Of a stretch of DNA of 64,000 nt, positions 41,291 to 52,390 are shown piece after piece. Location: assembly GCA_016214695.1 (NCBI GenBank), contig JACRNY010000006.1, forward strand, positions 124,001 to 188,000. Reading direction: 5' to 3'. This stretch comes from Nitrosomonadales bacterium (GTDB taxonomy: Bacteria; Pseudomonadota; Gammaproteobacteria; Burkholderiales; Gallionellaceae). Numbering within the stretch: position 1 is the first letter of the stretch; each line of letters starts with the position of its first letter. A model generated the notes under the pieces. That model searched no databases, was not told the origin of the DNA, and worked only from the letters and a program-made list of their open reading frames with translations. The position numbers and the translations under genes are program-made.

Positions 41291-42048
41291 GTCTGCGACC
41301 CAAGCGAATCCCCCCCGCGATCCTTGCGCTACTGCTGCAATTCGCAGCTTTCATACTTGCCCTGCTGGCCGTGCGCCTGTCCGGCTTGCAACCCACGCCC
41401 CTTGTCTTCGCGCTGTTTTGCGGCGCACTGGCCGCCATACTCAGTCGTATCGCAGGCTTGGCGTTCTGGTGGCTATTGATTCAGTTCGCTTTCGCTCCTG
41501 CACTGGTGCTGATGCTGGCACTCCATATCCCGCCCGCCTTCTTCCTGGTCGCCTTCCTCGTCATGCTGGCGGTGTACTGGAGTACGTTCCGCACGCAGGT
41601 GCCGCTCTATCTTTCCAGCAACAAGGTATGGCAGGCGCTGGAAAGCCGGCTGCCAGCGGATCAGCCATTCTCCCTGATCGATCTCGGCTCCGGCATCGGC
41701 GGTGTGCTTACCTATCTCGCACAAAAGCGTCCGCTGGGACACTACCACGGCATCGAGTCTGCACCTTTGCCGTTCCTGTGGAGCTGGCTGCGCATCCGCT
41801 TCGGCGGCCACCGCGACTGCTCCGTGCATTGGGGCAGCTTTTGGGACCATGACCTGTCGCAATACGATGTGGTGTTCGCCTACCTCTCGCCTGTGCCGAT
41901 GAAAGCGCTGTGGGAGAAGGCCAGGAATGAGATGCGCCCTGGCAGCCTGTTCATCAGCAACACCTTCGCCGTGCCTGACCATCCGCCACAGGAAACGATC
42001 TCCGTTGACGATTTGCACCAGTCCACGCTTTTTCTGTGGCGCATGTAA
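41287..42048 (+). CDS. Membrane-anchored class I SAM methyltransferase
   Basis: 253 residues. The N-terminal half has about four hydrophobic helices (AILALLLQFAAFILALLAVRL; AFFLVAFLVMLAVYW); a methyltransferase domain then starts near residue 120, with motif I LIDLGSGIGGV. The helices are closely spaced and short of loops. Substrate unknown; a membrane lipid or quinone-like molecule is plausible. GTG start overlapping the preceding stop (GTGA). Confidence 0.8.
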   Translation: MSLRPKRIPPAILALLLQFAAFILALLAVRLSGLQPTPLVFALFCGALAAILSRIAGLAFWWLLIQFAFAPALVLMLALHIPPAFFLVAFLVMLAVYWSTFRTQVPLYLSSNKVWQALESRLPADQPFSLIDLGSGIGGVLTYLAQKRPLGHYHGIESAPLPFLWSWLRIRFGGHRDCSVHWGSFWDHDLSQYDVVFAYLSPVPMKALWEKARNEMRPGSLFISNTFAVPDHPPQETISVDDLHQSTLFLWRM

Positions 42049-42209
42049 GCCAGCACATCAAGTCATATCAATAACTTAGAGCCAAGCTGTTGAAACCCTT
42101 CCCAACCCTGATTTTTTTGGTTAGGATGCCGCCCAGTCCTGTTGTACTTCCAAGCGGCTCAGACCGTACCTAAAACAAAACACATAATCTTACTAAGCGA
42201 GAATCCAAC

Positions 42210-42536
42210 ATGAGCGAACATATCCGTTATGTCACCGATGCCACTTTCACCGCCGAGGTACTGCAATCGCCGTTGCCTGTGCTGGTCGACTACTGGGCTG
42301 AGTGGTGCGGTCCCTGCCGCATGATCGCCCCGATCCTGGATGAAGTCTCCAAGGAATACGCAGGACGTCTGAACGTCGCCAAGCTGAACGTGGACGAGAA
42401 CCAGCAGACCCCGCAAAAATATGGCGTGCGCGGCATCCCGACGCTGATGCTGTTCAAGAACGGCAATATCGAAGCGACCAAAGTCGGCGCATTGTCCAAG
42501 TCGCAACTCACCGCATTCATTGACAGCCATATCTGA
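42210..42536 (+). CDS. trxA: Thioredoxin
   Basis: Cytoplasmic disulfide reductase of 108 residues with the active site W32-C-G-P-C36. It can serve the APS reductase and arsenate reductase of this window. Gap of 161 bp upstream, GC-poor; no clear promoter could be placed by eye. rho follows on the same strand, the order found in many proteobacteria. Confidence 0.97.
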   Translation: MSEHIRYVTDATFTAEVLQSPLPVLVDYWAEWCGPCRMIAPILDEVSKEYAGRLNVAKLNVDENQQTPQKYGVRGIPTLMLFKNGNIEATKVGALSKSQLTAFIDSHI

Positions 42537-42698
42537 ACCCTTTAATCTCCCGCCCGTTCTGCCCTGTTTCGTCCTGAAACCCAGTAGCGCCCAATAAGCA
42601 AAAGACAACCACGGCAAGCGGCGCGGGATATCCCGCAAACACCGCAACACTTTCCCTAGCGACCTATCTCAACCAGCGCCAGCGCGCACCATCCACAT
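42537..42698 (+). promoter_or_regulatory. C-rich leader of rho, candidate rut site
   Basis: The 162-base trxA-rho gap has C-rich, G-poor stretches (for example CCCTTTAATCTCCCGCCCG at its start and CCTATCTCAACCAGCGCC near its end) interrupted by the palindrome GCGGGATATCCCGC (42623-42636). rho genes elsewhere are autoregulated by Rho-dependent termination in the leader, and C-rich unstructured RNA is what Rho loads on. Confidence 0.5.
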
Positions 42699-43955
<1,257 letters not shown>

Positions 43956-43970
43956 CCCAAAAAAAGGGTT

Positions 43971-43998
43971 TTGACGGTTAGTGTTGTTTATGTATAAT
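43971..43998 (+). promoter_or_regulatory. Strong predicted sigma-70 promoter of rplU-rpmA
   Basis: TTGACG (43971-43976) and a consensus TATAAT (43993-43998) separated by 16 bp, directly after the rho stop. This would give an 80-base leader for rplU. Confidence 0.85.
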
Positions 43999-44030
43999 GC
44001 GCGGCTCTGAAAATCCACAATTTCAGTGGA

Positions 44031-44051
44031 GGCTAACCTTTAGGTTATGCC
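44031..44051 (+). promoter_or_regulatory. Hairpin in the rplU leader
   Basis: GGC-TAACC pairs with GGTTA-GCC around loop TTTA, eight pairs with a single bulged T. The position, 31 bases before the ATG, would suit autoregulation by a ribosomal protein; no such leader for L21 is known to me in this group, so this is inferred from structure only. Confidence 0.5.
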
Positions 44052-44082
44052 ATAACTAAAAACCGCATCAAGCGAGGTCGTT

Positions 44083-44394
44083 ATGTACGCAGTAATCAAA
44101 ACCGGTGGCAAGCAATATCGCGTTGTCGAAGGTGAAACTCTGAAGGTCGAATCCATTGACGGCGACGTCGGCGGCGCGATCGTATTGGACAAAGTGCTGA
44201 TGGTTGGCAATGGCGACAAGGTCTCCGTTGGCAAGCCTCTGCTGAGCGGCGCGACTGTGAAGGCGACCATCGTCGCCAACGGCCGCCACGACAAAGTGAC
44301 CATCTTCAAGATGCGTCGCCGTAAGCACTACCAGAAACATCAAGGTCATCGTCAAAACTACACTGAGATCCGCATCGACGGCATCTCGGCTTAA
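44083..44394 (+). CDS. rplU: 50S ribosomal protein L21
   Basis: 103-residue protein that binds 23S rRNA domain I with L20. [20 protein letters not shown] is the typical start; the basic tail [20 protein letters not shown] carries the rRNA contact. 18 bp to rpmA. Confidence 0.98.
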   Translation: MYAVIKTGGKQYRVVEGETLKVESIDGDVGGAIVLDKVLMVGNGDKVSVGKPLLSGATVKATIVANGRHDKVTIFKMRRRKHYQKHQGHRQNYTEIRIDGISA

Positions 44395-44412
44395 TTCTGA
44401 AGGAGCTGCAAC

Positions 44413-44670
44413 ATGGCATCGAAAAAAGGCGGAGGCAGTACCAGTAACGGCCGCGACTCGCACTCGAAACGACTGGGTGTCAAGAGCTACGGCGGCGAAC
44501 TGATCAGCGCGGGCAGCATCATCATCCGTCAGCGCGGCACACAGGTTCACGCAGGCGACAACGTCGGCATGGGCAAGGATCACACCCTGTTCGCCAAGAT
44601 CACCGGCAAGGTGGTGTTTGCGGTCAAGGGTGCAATGAAGCGCAAGACGGTCAGCATCGTCGCAGCTTAA
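44413..44670 (+). CDS. rpmA: 50S ribosomal protein L27
   Basis: 85-residue protein whose N-terminal arm reaches the peptidyl transferase centre. [20 protein letters not shown] is the uncleaved short form of proteobacteria. AAGGAG precedes the start. Followed by a terminator. Confidence 0.98.
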   Translation: MASKKGGGSTSNGRDSHSKRLGVKSYGGELISAGSIIIRQRGTQVHAGDNVGMGKDHTLFAKITGKVVFAVKGAMKRKTVSIVAA

Positions 44671-44691
44671 ATCGCGCAAGCGGTTAAAATG

Positions 44692-46968
<2,277 letters not shown>

Positions 46969-46993
46969 AACACAGCAGGACCAAGTTGTGGCA

Positions 46994-47224
46994 TCACTCC
47001 ACGGTCAGAAAGCGCCTGAGCGCTTCAGCATCGAACGGCCATCCCAGTTCCGCTCCCGTATCCTGCCGCTTCAGCACCGGAATGCGGATAGCGTATTTTT
47101 CCTGCAATTCAGGGTCTGTCGTAATATCGGCGTAATCGTACTCGACCGCGATCCCGCGCAAAATGACTTCCGCGTCATCGCACAGATGACAGGAGTCCTT
47201 CCCGTACAGAACCAGTTGCGTCAC
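46994..47224 (-). CDS. Glutaredoxin-like (DUF836) protein at the end of the ars operon
   Basis: 76-residue thioredoxin fold with C12-H-L-C15 in YGKDSCHLCDDAEVIL and the cis-Pro in RIPVLKRQ. DUF836 members are small glutaredoxin-like proteins of unproven substrate. It starts with GTG one base after the acr3 stop, so it belongs to the ars operon and could reduce the ArsC; equally it may be a general protein that happens to sit here. SD region: part of the acr3 end. Confidence 0.85.
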   Translation of the reverse strand: MTQLVLYGKDSCHLCDDAEVILRGIAVEYDYADITTDPELQEKYAIRIPVLKRQDTGAELGWPFDAEALRRFLTVE

Positions 47225-47225
47225 C

Positions 47226-48245
47226 CTAACCCCGTTCGTACCAGCCCTGGCTGCGCTTCACCAGGTACACCACGCTCAGCATCACCGGCACTTCGATCAG
47301 CACGCCCACCACGGTAGCCAGTGCCGCGCCAGACTCGAAGCCGAACAGGCTGATCGCCGCCGCAACGGCCAGTTCGAAGAAGTTGGATGCCCCGATCAAT
47401 GCCGAAGGCCCCGCCACGCAATGCGCCTCGCCGAAGCGGCGGTTGAGCCAGTAGGCAAAGCCGGAGGTGAAATACACCTGGATGGTGATCGGGACTGCCA
47501 GCATCAGGATGATGAGCGGCTGTTCGACGATGGCTTTGCCCTGGAATGCGAACAGCAGCACCAGCGTCAGCAGCAGTGCCGAGATGGAGATGGGACCGAG
47601 CGCCAGCAAGGCGCGCTGGAGCACTTCCTCTCCCTGCACCAGCAACCATTTGCGCCACATCTGCGCCAGCAACACCGGCAACACGATATACAGCACCACC
47701 GACACCAGCAGCGTGTCCCAAGGCACCACGATGGCCGACAGGCCCAGCAACAACGCTACCAGCGGCGCGAAGGCGAACACCATGATGGTGTCGTTGAGCG
47801 CGACCTGACTCAGCGTGAACAGCGGCTCGCCGTTCACCAGACGGCTCCACACGAACACCATCGCGGTACAGGGAGCAGCCGCGAGCAGCACCAGTCCGGC
47901 GATATAGCTGTCGAGCTGTTCGGCAGGCAGGTAAGGCGCGAACAACTGGCGGATGAACAGCCAGCCCAGCAGCGCCATCGAGAACGGCTTCACCGCCCAG
48001 TTGATGAACAGGGTGACACCGATGCCGCGCCAGTGTTTGCGCACCTCGTGCAGCGCGCCGAAATCGATGCGCAGCAGCATGGGGATGATCATCACCCAGA
48101 TCAGCAGGCCGACCGGGATGTTGACCTTGGCGACTTCCAACTCGCCCAGCCAGTGGAAAGGTGCGGGGATGGCCTGGCCCAGCACTACGCCGACTATGAT
48201 GCACAGGAACACCCACACGGTGAGGTAACGCTCGAAGATGCTCAT
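47226..48245 (-). CDS. arsB: ACR3-family arsenite efflux permease
   Basis: Inner-membrane As(III) exporter of 339 residues with about ten helices. The start is ATG at 48245 (MSIFERYLTVWVF), just after the arsC end; upstream extension would run into arsC. The essential Cys of ACR3 is in LLAAAPCTAMVFVWSRL; LNDTIMVFAFAPLVALLLG and IGASNFFELAVAAAISLFG are family blocks. Often named acr3. Confidence 0.95.
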   Translation of the reverse strand: MSIFERYLTVWVFLCIIVGVVLGQAIPAPFHWLGELEVAKVNIPVGLLIWVMIIPMLLRIDFGALHEVRKHWRGIGVTLFINWAVKPFSMALLGWLFIRQLFAPYLPAEQLDSYIAGLVLLAAAPCTAMVFVWSRLVNGEPLFTLSQVALNDTIMVFAFAPLVALLLGLSAIVVPWDTLLVSVVLYIVLPVLLAQMWRKWLLVQGEEVLQRALLALGPISISALLLTLVLLFAFQGKAIVEQPLIILMLAVPITIQVYFTSGFAYWLNRRFGEAHCVAGPSALIGASNFFELAVAAAISLFGFESGAALATVVGVLIEVPVMLSVVYLVKRSQGWYERG

Positions 48246-48249
48246 GATG

Positions 48250-48747
48250 TCAGTCCTGAATGCGACCGATCTCGGCAAGCTTCTCTTTCACCGTGAGCTT
48301 GTCCAGCTTCTCGATAGGCAAGTTCAGGAACAGATGGATGCGGCGGGCCAGTTGATCGGCTGCCTTTTTGAAGGCGGCACGGCGCGCCTCATCGCCTTCC
48401 ACATGCGCCGGGTCGGGGATACCCCAATGTGCCGTCATCGGCTTGCCCGGCCAGACCGGGCAGACCTCGCCAGCCGCGTTGTCGCACACGGTGAAGACGA
48501 AATCGAAGTCCGGCGCACCGGGTGCGGAGAACTCATCCCAACTCTTGCTGCGCAGGCCCTCAGTGCTGTAGCCCTGTGATTGCAGCCATTCCAGCGCCCC
48601 CGGGTTGACTCGTCCGGCAGGGTGGCTGCCCGCGCTGTAGGCCTTGAACTTGCCCTTGCCCAGCACATTGAACAACACCTCGCCCAGAATGCTGCGCGCG
48701 GAATTGCCGGTGCACAACACCAGCACGTTATATGTTTTTTCACTCAT
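48250..48747 (-). CDS. arsC: Arsenate reductase (LMW phosphatase type)
   Basis: Reduces arsenate to arsenite for export. P-loop VLCTGNSARS (first Cys) and a second Cys pair in VFTVCDNAAGEVCP near residues 80-90, then HWGIPDPA. This is the low-molecular-weight tyrosine phosphatase class, whose members use thioredoxin (trxA at 42.2 kb) or glutaredoxin. 165 residues. Confidence 0.94.
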   Translation of the reverse strand: MSEKTYNVLVLCTGNSARSILGEVLFNVLGKGKFKAYSAGSHPAGRVNPGALEWLQSQGYSTEGLRSKSWDEFSAPGAPDFDFVFTVCDNAAGEVCPVWPGKPMTAHWGIPDPAHVEGDEARRAAFKKAADQLARRIHLFLNLPIEKLDKLTVKEKLAEIGRIQD

Positions 48748-48767
48748 CTGTCTTTCCTTTCACTCGA

Positions 48768-49088
48768 TCAACATTTCTTTACCGGAGCGCACCGACTTGC
48801 ATCACCGGCACAACAATGCTCGGTGAGATAGGCGATCAGCTTGTCCATCGCGGAAAAATCGGCGCTGTAGATCACAAAACGCCCTTCCGTCCGCGACTTG
48901 ACCAGCCCGGCATGCGCCAGCGTCTTCAGATGGAACGACAAGGTGGCTGGCGGTATGCCCAGCTTCTCGCCCAGCACGCCCGCAGCGATACCCTGCTGCC
49001 CGGCCTGCACCAAGAGGCGGAAGATCGACAGACGCGTTTCCTGCGCCAATGCCGCCAGAGCCTCTACCGCCGATCCTATCTTCATCAT
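48768..49088 (-). CDS. arsR: ArsR-family arsenic-responsive repressor
   Basis: Winged-helix repressor of the ars operon, 106 residues. The recognition helix region is IPPATLSFHLKTLAHAGLV. The classical ELCVCDL As(III) site in the helix is replaced here by GVLGEKLG; instead Cys92, Cys93, Cys100 and Cys106 lie at the C-terminus (HCCAG...RCAPVKKC), as in Acidithiobacillus ferrooxidans-type ArsR. First gene of the operon. Confidence 0.93.
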   Translation of the reverse strand: MMKIGSAVEALAALAQETRLSIFRLLVQAGQQGIAAGVLGEKLGIPPATLSFHLKTLAHAGLVKSRTEGRFVIYSADFSAMDKLIAYLTEHCCAGDASRCAPVKKC

Positions 49089-49103
49089 TCACCCCGCCAA
49101 CGA

Positions 49104-49127
49104 TTCTACGTTTCCAATATTATAGAA
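49104..49127 (-). promoter_or_regulatory. Possible ars promoter and ArsR operator
   Basis: A dyad TTCTA (49104-49108) / TAGAA (49123-49127) overlaps a TATAAT on the minus strand; a TTGCCA lies 15 bp upstream of it, a short spacer. The location, 16 bases before the arsR start, suits repression. Confidence 0.45.
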
Positions 49128-49218
49128 ATGTTAAGGGGCTGGCAACCCGACCGGCCGCAAACCTTGGGACCATGCCCGTGATAGCATGCCTCCAGATTCA
49201 AGTCTCTCTTTTCCCACT

Positions 49219-49299
49219 ATGTTCATGTTCATCGAATTGATCATCCTCGTGGCACTGGTCGCTGTCGTCGTGTTCGCCCTGCGCCCGCCGCGAAAATGA
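49219..49299 (+). CDS. Possible 26-residue membrane microprotein
   Basis: An ATG reading frame of 26 residues encodes one hydrophobic helix (IELIILVALVAVVVFAL) with a basic tail (RPPRK), the look of small membrane proteins. No Shine-Dalgarno sequence precedes it and no promoter is obvious. It fills part of the arsR-pbpG gap and ends 12 bp before a hairpin that serves pbpG. Weak call. Confidence 0.3.
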   Translation: MFMFIELIILVALVAVVVFALRPPRK

Positions 49300-49310
49300 T
49301 GCAAAAGAAA

Positions 49311-49330
49311 AAGGGGGCGCAAGCCCCCTT
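49311..49330 (-). terminator. Terminator of pbpG
   Basis: AAGGGGGC and GCCCCCTT pair around TTGC, and on the minus strand T-rich TTTCTTTT follows. It lies 26 bp past the pbpG stop. Confidence 0.8.
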
Positions 49331-49355
49331 CCCTTGTGTCCATCCCTGCGCTGGA

Positions 49356-50255
49356 TCAGCTGCGATGGCCGGCCTGGCGTACCGAACGGGCGACCGCCCC
49401 TTCCATCCATTGCTTGATACGGTTGGCATCGCCGACGCGGGTGCGTTTGCCCCATGAATCCAGCAGCACGATGACCATCGGACGCTGCAGAATATTGGCC
49501 TGCATGACCAGGCAGCGCCCGGCCTCGCTGATATAGCCGGTCTTGCTCAGCCCGATATCCCAGGAGGCACTGCGCACCAAGGGATTGGTATTGCTGAAGC
49601 GCAAGGACCTGCGACCGTCCACGCTCACGGTATGGGAATGTGAAGTGCTGTATTGATGGATCAGGTCATAACTCTGTGCCGCCATGACCAGCTTCACCAA
49701 TTCCCTCGCAGTGGAGACGTTGTTGCTATGCAAGCCGGTCGGGTCGTAAAAACGGGTTGAGACCAACCCCATCTCGCGCGCCTTGGCGTTCATCATCGCC
49801 AGAGCGACCTGGGTACCACCGGGGTAGGTCCGCGCCAGAGCCGCGGCAGCCTGGTTCTCGGAAGCCATGAGTGCAAGTTTCAACAACTCGCCGCGCGTCA
49901 GCGTCATGCCGTTGCGCATGCGCGAGCGCGAGCCTTTCAGCCGGTCACGGTCCTCGGATTCGATGCTGATCGGTTCATCCAGCGGCAATTTCGCATCCAG
50001 GATGACCATCGCTGTCATCAGCTTGGTGATGGAGGCGATAGGCACCACCGTATCCGCATTCTTGGAATAGAGCGGGCGCTCGCCCTGCTCGTCATAGATC
50101 AGGGCGATGGCCGATCCAAGCCGGGGAGCGGATGCTTTATGCAATGCGGCAGTGACGAATTCATCGTCCCGCACCAGAGACGGAACGCCATCCTCGGCCG
50201 CGTGAGCCAGTAAAACCTGGCTCAATAACGACAGCAATACGATCCTTTTACGCAT
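49356..50255 (-). CDS. pbpG: D-alanyl-D-alanine endopeptidase (PBP7 type)
   Basis: Periplasmic penicillin-binding protein that cleaves cross-links. Start at ATG 50255 with AGGGAA; signal peptide MRKRIVLLSLLSQVLLAHA. Active-site motifs: SITKLM (SxxK), SENQA (SxN) and LSKTGYISEAG (KTG). 299 residues. Terminator just downstream. Confidence 0.92.
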   Translation of the reverse strand: MRKRIVLLSLLSQVLLAHAAEDGVPSLVRDDEFVTAALHKASAPRLGSAIALIYDEQGERPLYSKNADTVVPIASITKLMTAMVILDAKLPLDEPISIESEDRDRLKGSRSRMRNGMTLTRGELLKLALMASENQAAAALARTYPGGTQVALAMMNAKAREMGLVSTRFYDPTGLHSNNVSTARELVKLVMAAQSYDLIHQYSTSHSHTVSVDGRRSLRFSNTNPLVRSASWDIGLSKTGYISEAGRCLVMQANILQRPMVIVLLDSWGKRTRVGDANRIKQWMEGAVARSVRQAGHRS

Positions 50256-50344
50256 AGATTCCCTGTAAAACATTCAGCCAAACTGCAGACGGGAGGCAGA
50301 ATACCCCATAAATCTCAAATAAATCAAGGAATGTGGGAAAATCG

Positions 50345-52123
50345 CTAATGCTCTTCCTGCTGTTGCAGCGCCCACATCTGGGCATACACCCCCTGTTTTT
50401 CCAGCAATTCGCGATGGCTGCCGCGCTCGATGATGCGGCCTTTGTCCATCACCAGTATCTGCTGCGCATCCACCACGGTCGACAGACGGTGCGCGATGAC
50501 CAGGGTGGTGCGATTCTGCGCGATGCTGCGCAACTCGTCCTGGATAGCCTTCTCCGACTTGGAATCCAGAGCCGAGGTCGCCTCGTCGAAGATCAGGATC
50601 GCCGGCTTTTTCAGGATGGCCCGGGCGATCGCCACGCGCTGTTTCTCGCCGCCCGACAGCTTGAGGCCGCGCTCTCCGACCATGGACTCATACCCCTGCG
50701 GCAGCGACTCGATGAAGTGATGGATATGCGCCGATTTCGCCGCCGCGATCACTTCCTCGCGCGTCGCATCGGGGCGGCCATAGGCGATGTTGTAATAGAT
50801 GGTGTCGTTGAACAGCACGGTATCCTGCGGCACGATGCCGATGGCCGCACGCAGGCTGGCCTGGCTCACCAGACGGATATCCTGCCCGTCGATGGAGATG
50901 CGCCCTTCGTTCACGTCGTAAAAGCGGAACAGCAATCTCGACAGTGTGGACTTGCCTGCCCCGCTCGCTCCCACCACCGCCACGGTATGCCCGCTCGGGA
51001 TGTCGAAGCTCACGTCATGCAATATCGCGCGCGCCGGGTCGTAATGGAAGTTGACCTGCTCGAAACGCACCGCCGCCTGTGTCAGCCGCAGCGGGGGCGC
51101 ATCCGGTGCGTCGGCGATCTCGCGGTTCTCGTCGAGCAGACGGAACATCTTCTCCATGTCCGCCAGTGCATTCTTGATCTCGCGGTAGACGAAACCGAGG
51201 AAATGCAACGGCATGTACAGCTGTAGCATGAATACGTTGACCAGCACCAGATCGCCGATGGTCATGGTGCCCTTCACCACGCCGTCGGCCGCCAGCAGCA
51301 TGAGCAGGGTGACGCCGACCGCGATGATGATGCTCTGCCCGGCATTGAGCGTCGCCAGCGAAGTCTGGTTGCGCACCGCCGACACTTCCCAGCGCTGCAT
51401 CTGCTCATCGTAGCGCGCGACCTCGTAACGCTCGTTGCCGAAATACTTCACCGTCTCGTAATTGATCAGACTGTCGATGGCGCGCGTATTGGCCTTGGAA
51501 TCCATGTCGTTCATGGTGCGGCGGAACACCATGCGCCACTCGGTGACGACCAGTGTGAACGCGATATACAGCGCCAGCGTGAGAAAGGTGATGATGGCGA
51601 ACCACGGGTCGTATTTGACGAACAGGATACCCGCCACCAGACCGATCTCCAGCAGCGTCGGCAGGATGTTGAACAGCAGGAAGGTGAGCAGGAAACTGAT
51701 GCCGCGCGTGCCGCGTTCGATGTCGCGCGACACCCCCCCGGTCTGCCGCTCCAGGTGGAAACGCAGACTCAGGCTGTGCAGATGCTCGAACACCTGCAAA
51801 GCGATACGGCGGATGGCACGCTGGGTGACTTTGGCGAACAGGGCATCGCGCAATTCGCCGAACAGGGTGCTGAACAGACGCAACAGGCCGTAGCCAAGGA
51901 TGAGGAACACCGGCAACACCAGCATCGCCTGCGGTTTGCTCATCGCATCCACGATCTCCTTGAGCGCCAGCGGCACGACCACGTTGGCCAGCTTGGCCAG
52001 CACCAGCAACAGGATGACGAAAGCGACCCGCCACTTGAATTCCAGCAGGTACGGCAGCAGGCTGCGTATGACTTTCCAATCGGTTCGGGTAGCGGCGGCG
52101 GGGGTGTGCGAGTAGTGTCTCAT
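50345..52123 (-). CDS. Atm1-type ABC exporter (fused membrane and ATPase domains)
   Basis: Half-transporter of 592 residues: six helices, then an ATPase with Walker A VVGASGAGKSTLSR, signature LSGGEKQRVAIAR and Walker B ILIFDEATSALD. The segment NYETVKYFGNERYEVARYDE is the mark of the Atm1/HMT1 group, which exports glutathione-related compounds linked to Fe-S metabolism or metal tolerance. I start at ATG 52123; the longer frame from 52189 would read through the terminator at 52176-52205. Confidence 0.92.
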   Translation of the reverse strand: MRHYSHTPAAATRTDWKVIRSLLPYLLEFKWRVAFVILLLVLAKLANVVVPLALKEIVDAMSKPQAMLVLPVFLILGYGLLRLFSTLFGELRDALFAKVTQRAIRRIALQVFEHLHSLSLRFHLERQTGGVSRDIERGTRGISFLLTFLLFNILPTLLEIGLVAGILFVKYDPWFAIITFLTLALYIAFTLVVTEWRMVFRRTMNDMDSKANTRAIDSLINYETVKYFGNERYEVARYDEQMQRWEVSAVRNQTSLATLNAGQSIIIAVGVTLLMLLAADGVVKGTMTIGDLVLVNVFMLQLYMPLHFLGFVYREIKNALADMEKMFRLLDENREIADAPDAPPLRLTQAAVRFEQVNFHYDPARAILHDVSFDIPSGHTVAVVGASGAGKSTLSRLLFRFYDVNEGRISIDGQDIRLVSQASLRAAIGIVPQDTVLFNDTIYYNIAYGRPDATREEVIAAAKSAHIHHFIESLPQGYESMVGERGLKLSGGEKQRVAIARAILKKPAILIFDEATSALDSKSEKAIQDELRSIAQNRTTLVIAHRLSTVVDAQQILVMDKGRIIERGSHRELLEKQGVYAQMWALQQQEEH

Positions 52124-52175
52124 CTGGGTAAAGCGTTCAATGACGGCGGGCATTATAGCCTGCCGCACAAGTCCG

Positions 52176-52205
52176 AAAAAAACGGGCATCCTCAGCGGAT
52201 GCCCG
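52176..52205 (-). terminator. Terminator after the hybrid kinase
   Basis: CGGGCATCC (52183-52191) pairs with GGATGCCCG (52197-52205), and on the minus strand a run of seven T (52182-52176) follows. It separates the two-gene signalling unit from the ABC exporter. The 185 bp between it and the kinase stop hold nothing that I can recognise. Confidence 0.88.
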
Positions 52206-52390
52206 AAACAGGAGGAGAAACATGAAAGCGGCGGGCGGGGAGGCCCAAGATCGCCTTCACCTGCTTGTCAGCAAGGCGCGTGCCAAGCCGGCTTGATGTT
52301 GATTGGAAAAGGATTATCCCCTGACACACGAAAAAACACCGGCCGCCGATGCACCCCGATGTCGCATGCCGCACCAGGATGAGGCCGCGT

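Noticed and set aside
46994-49088. ars operon as a recent mobile island
   Set aside because: Base composition looks like the neighbours, and no transposase, repeat or tRNA borders it.
52124-52189. Longer start of the Atm1-type exporter
   Set aside because: The added 22 codons read across a strong terminator hairpin of the upstream gene; ATG 52123 matches the family start.
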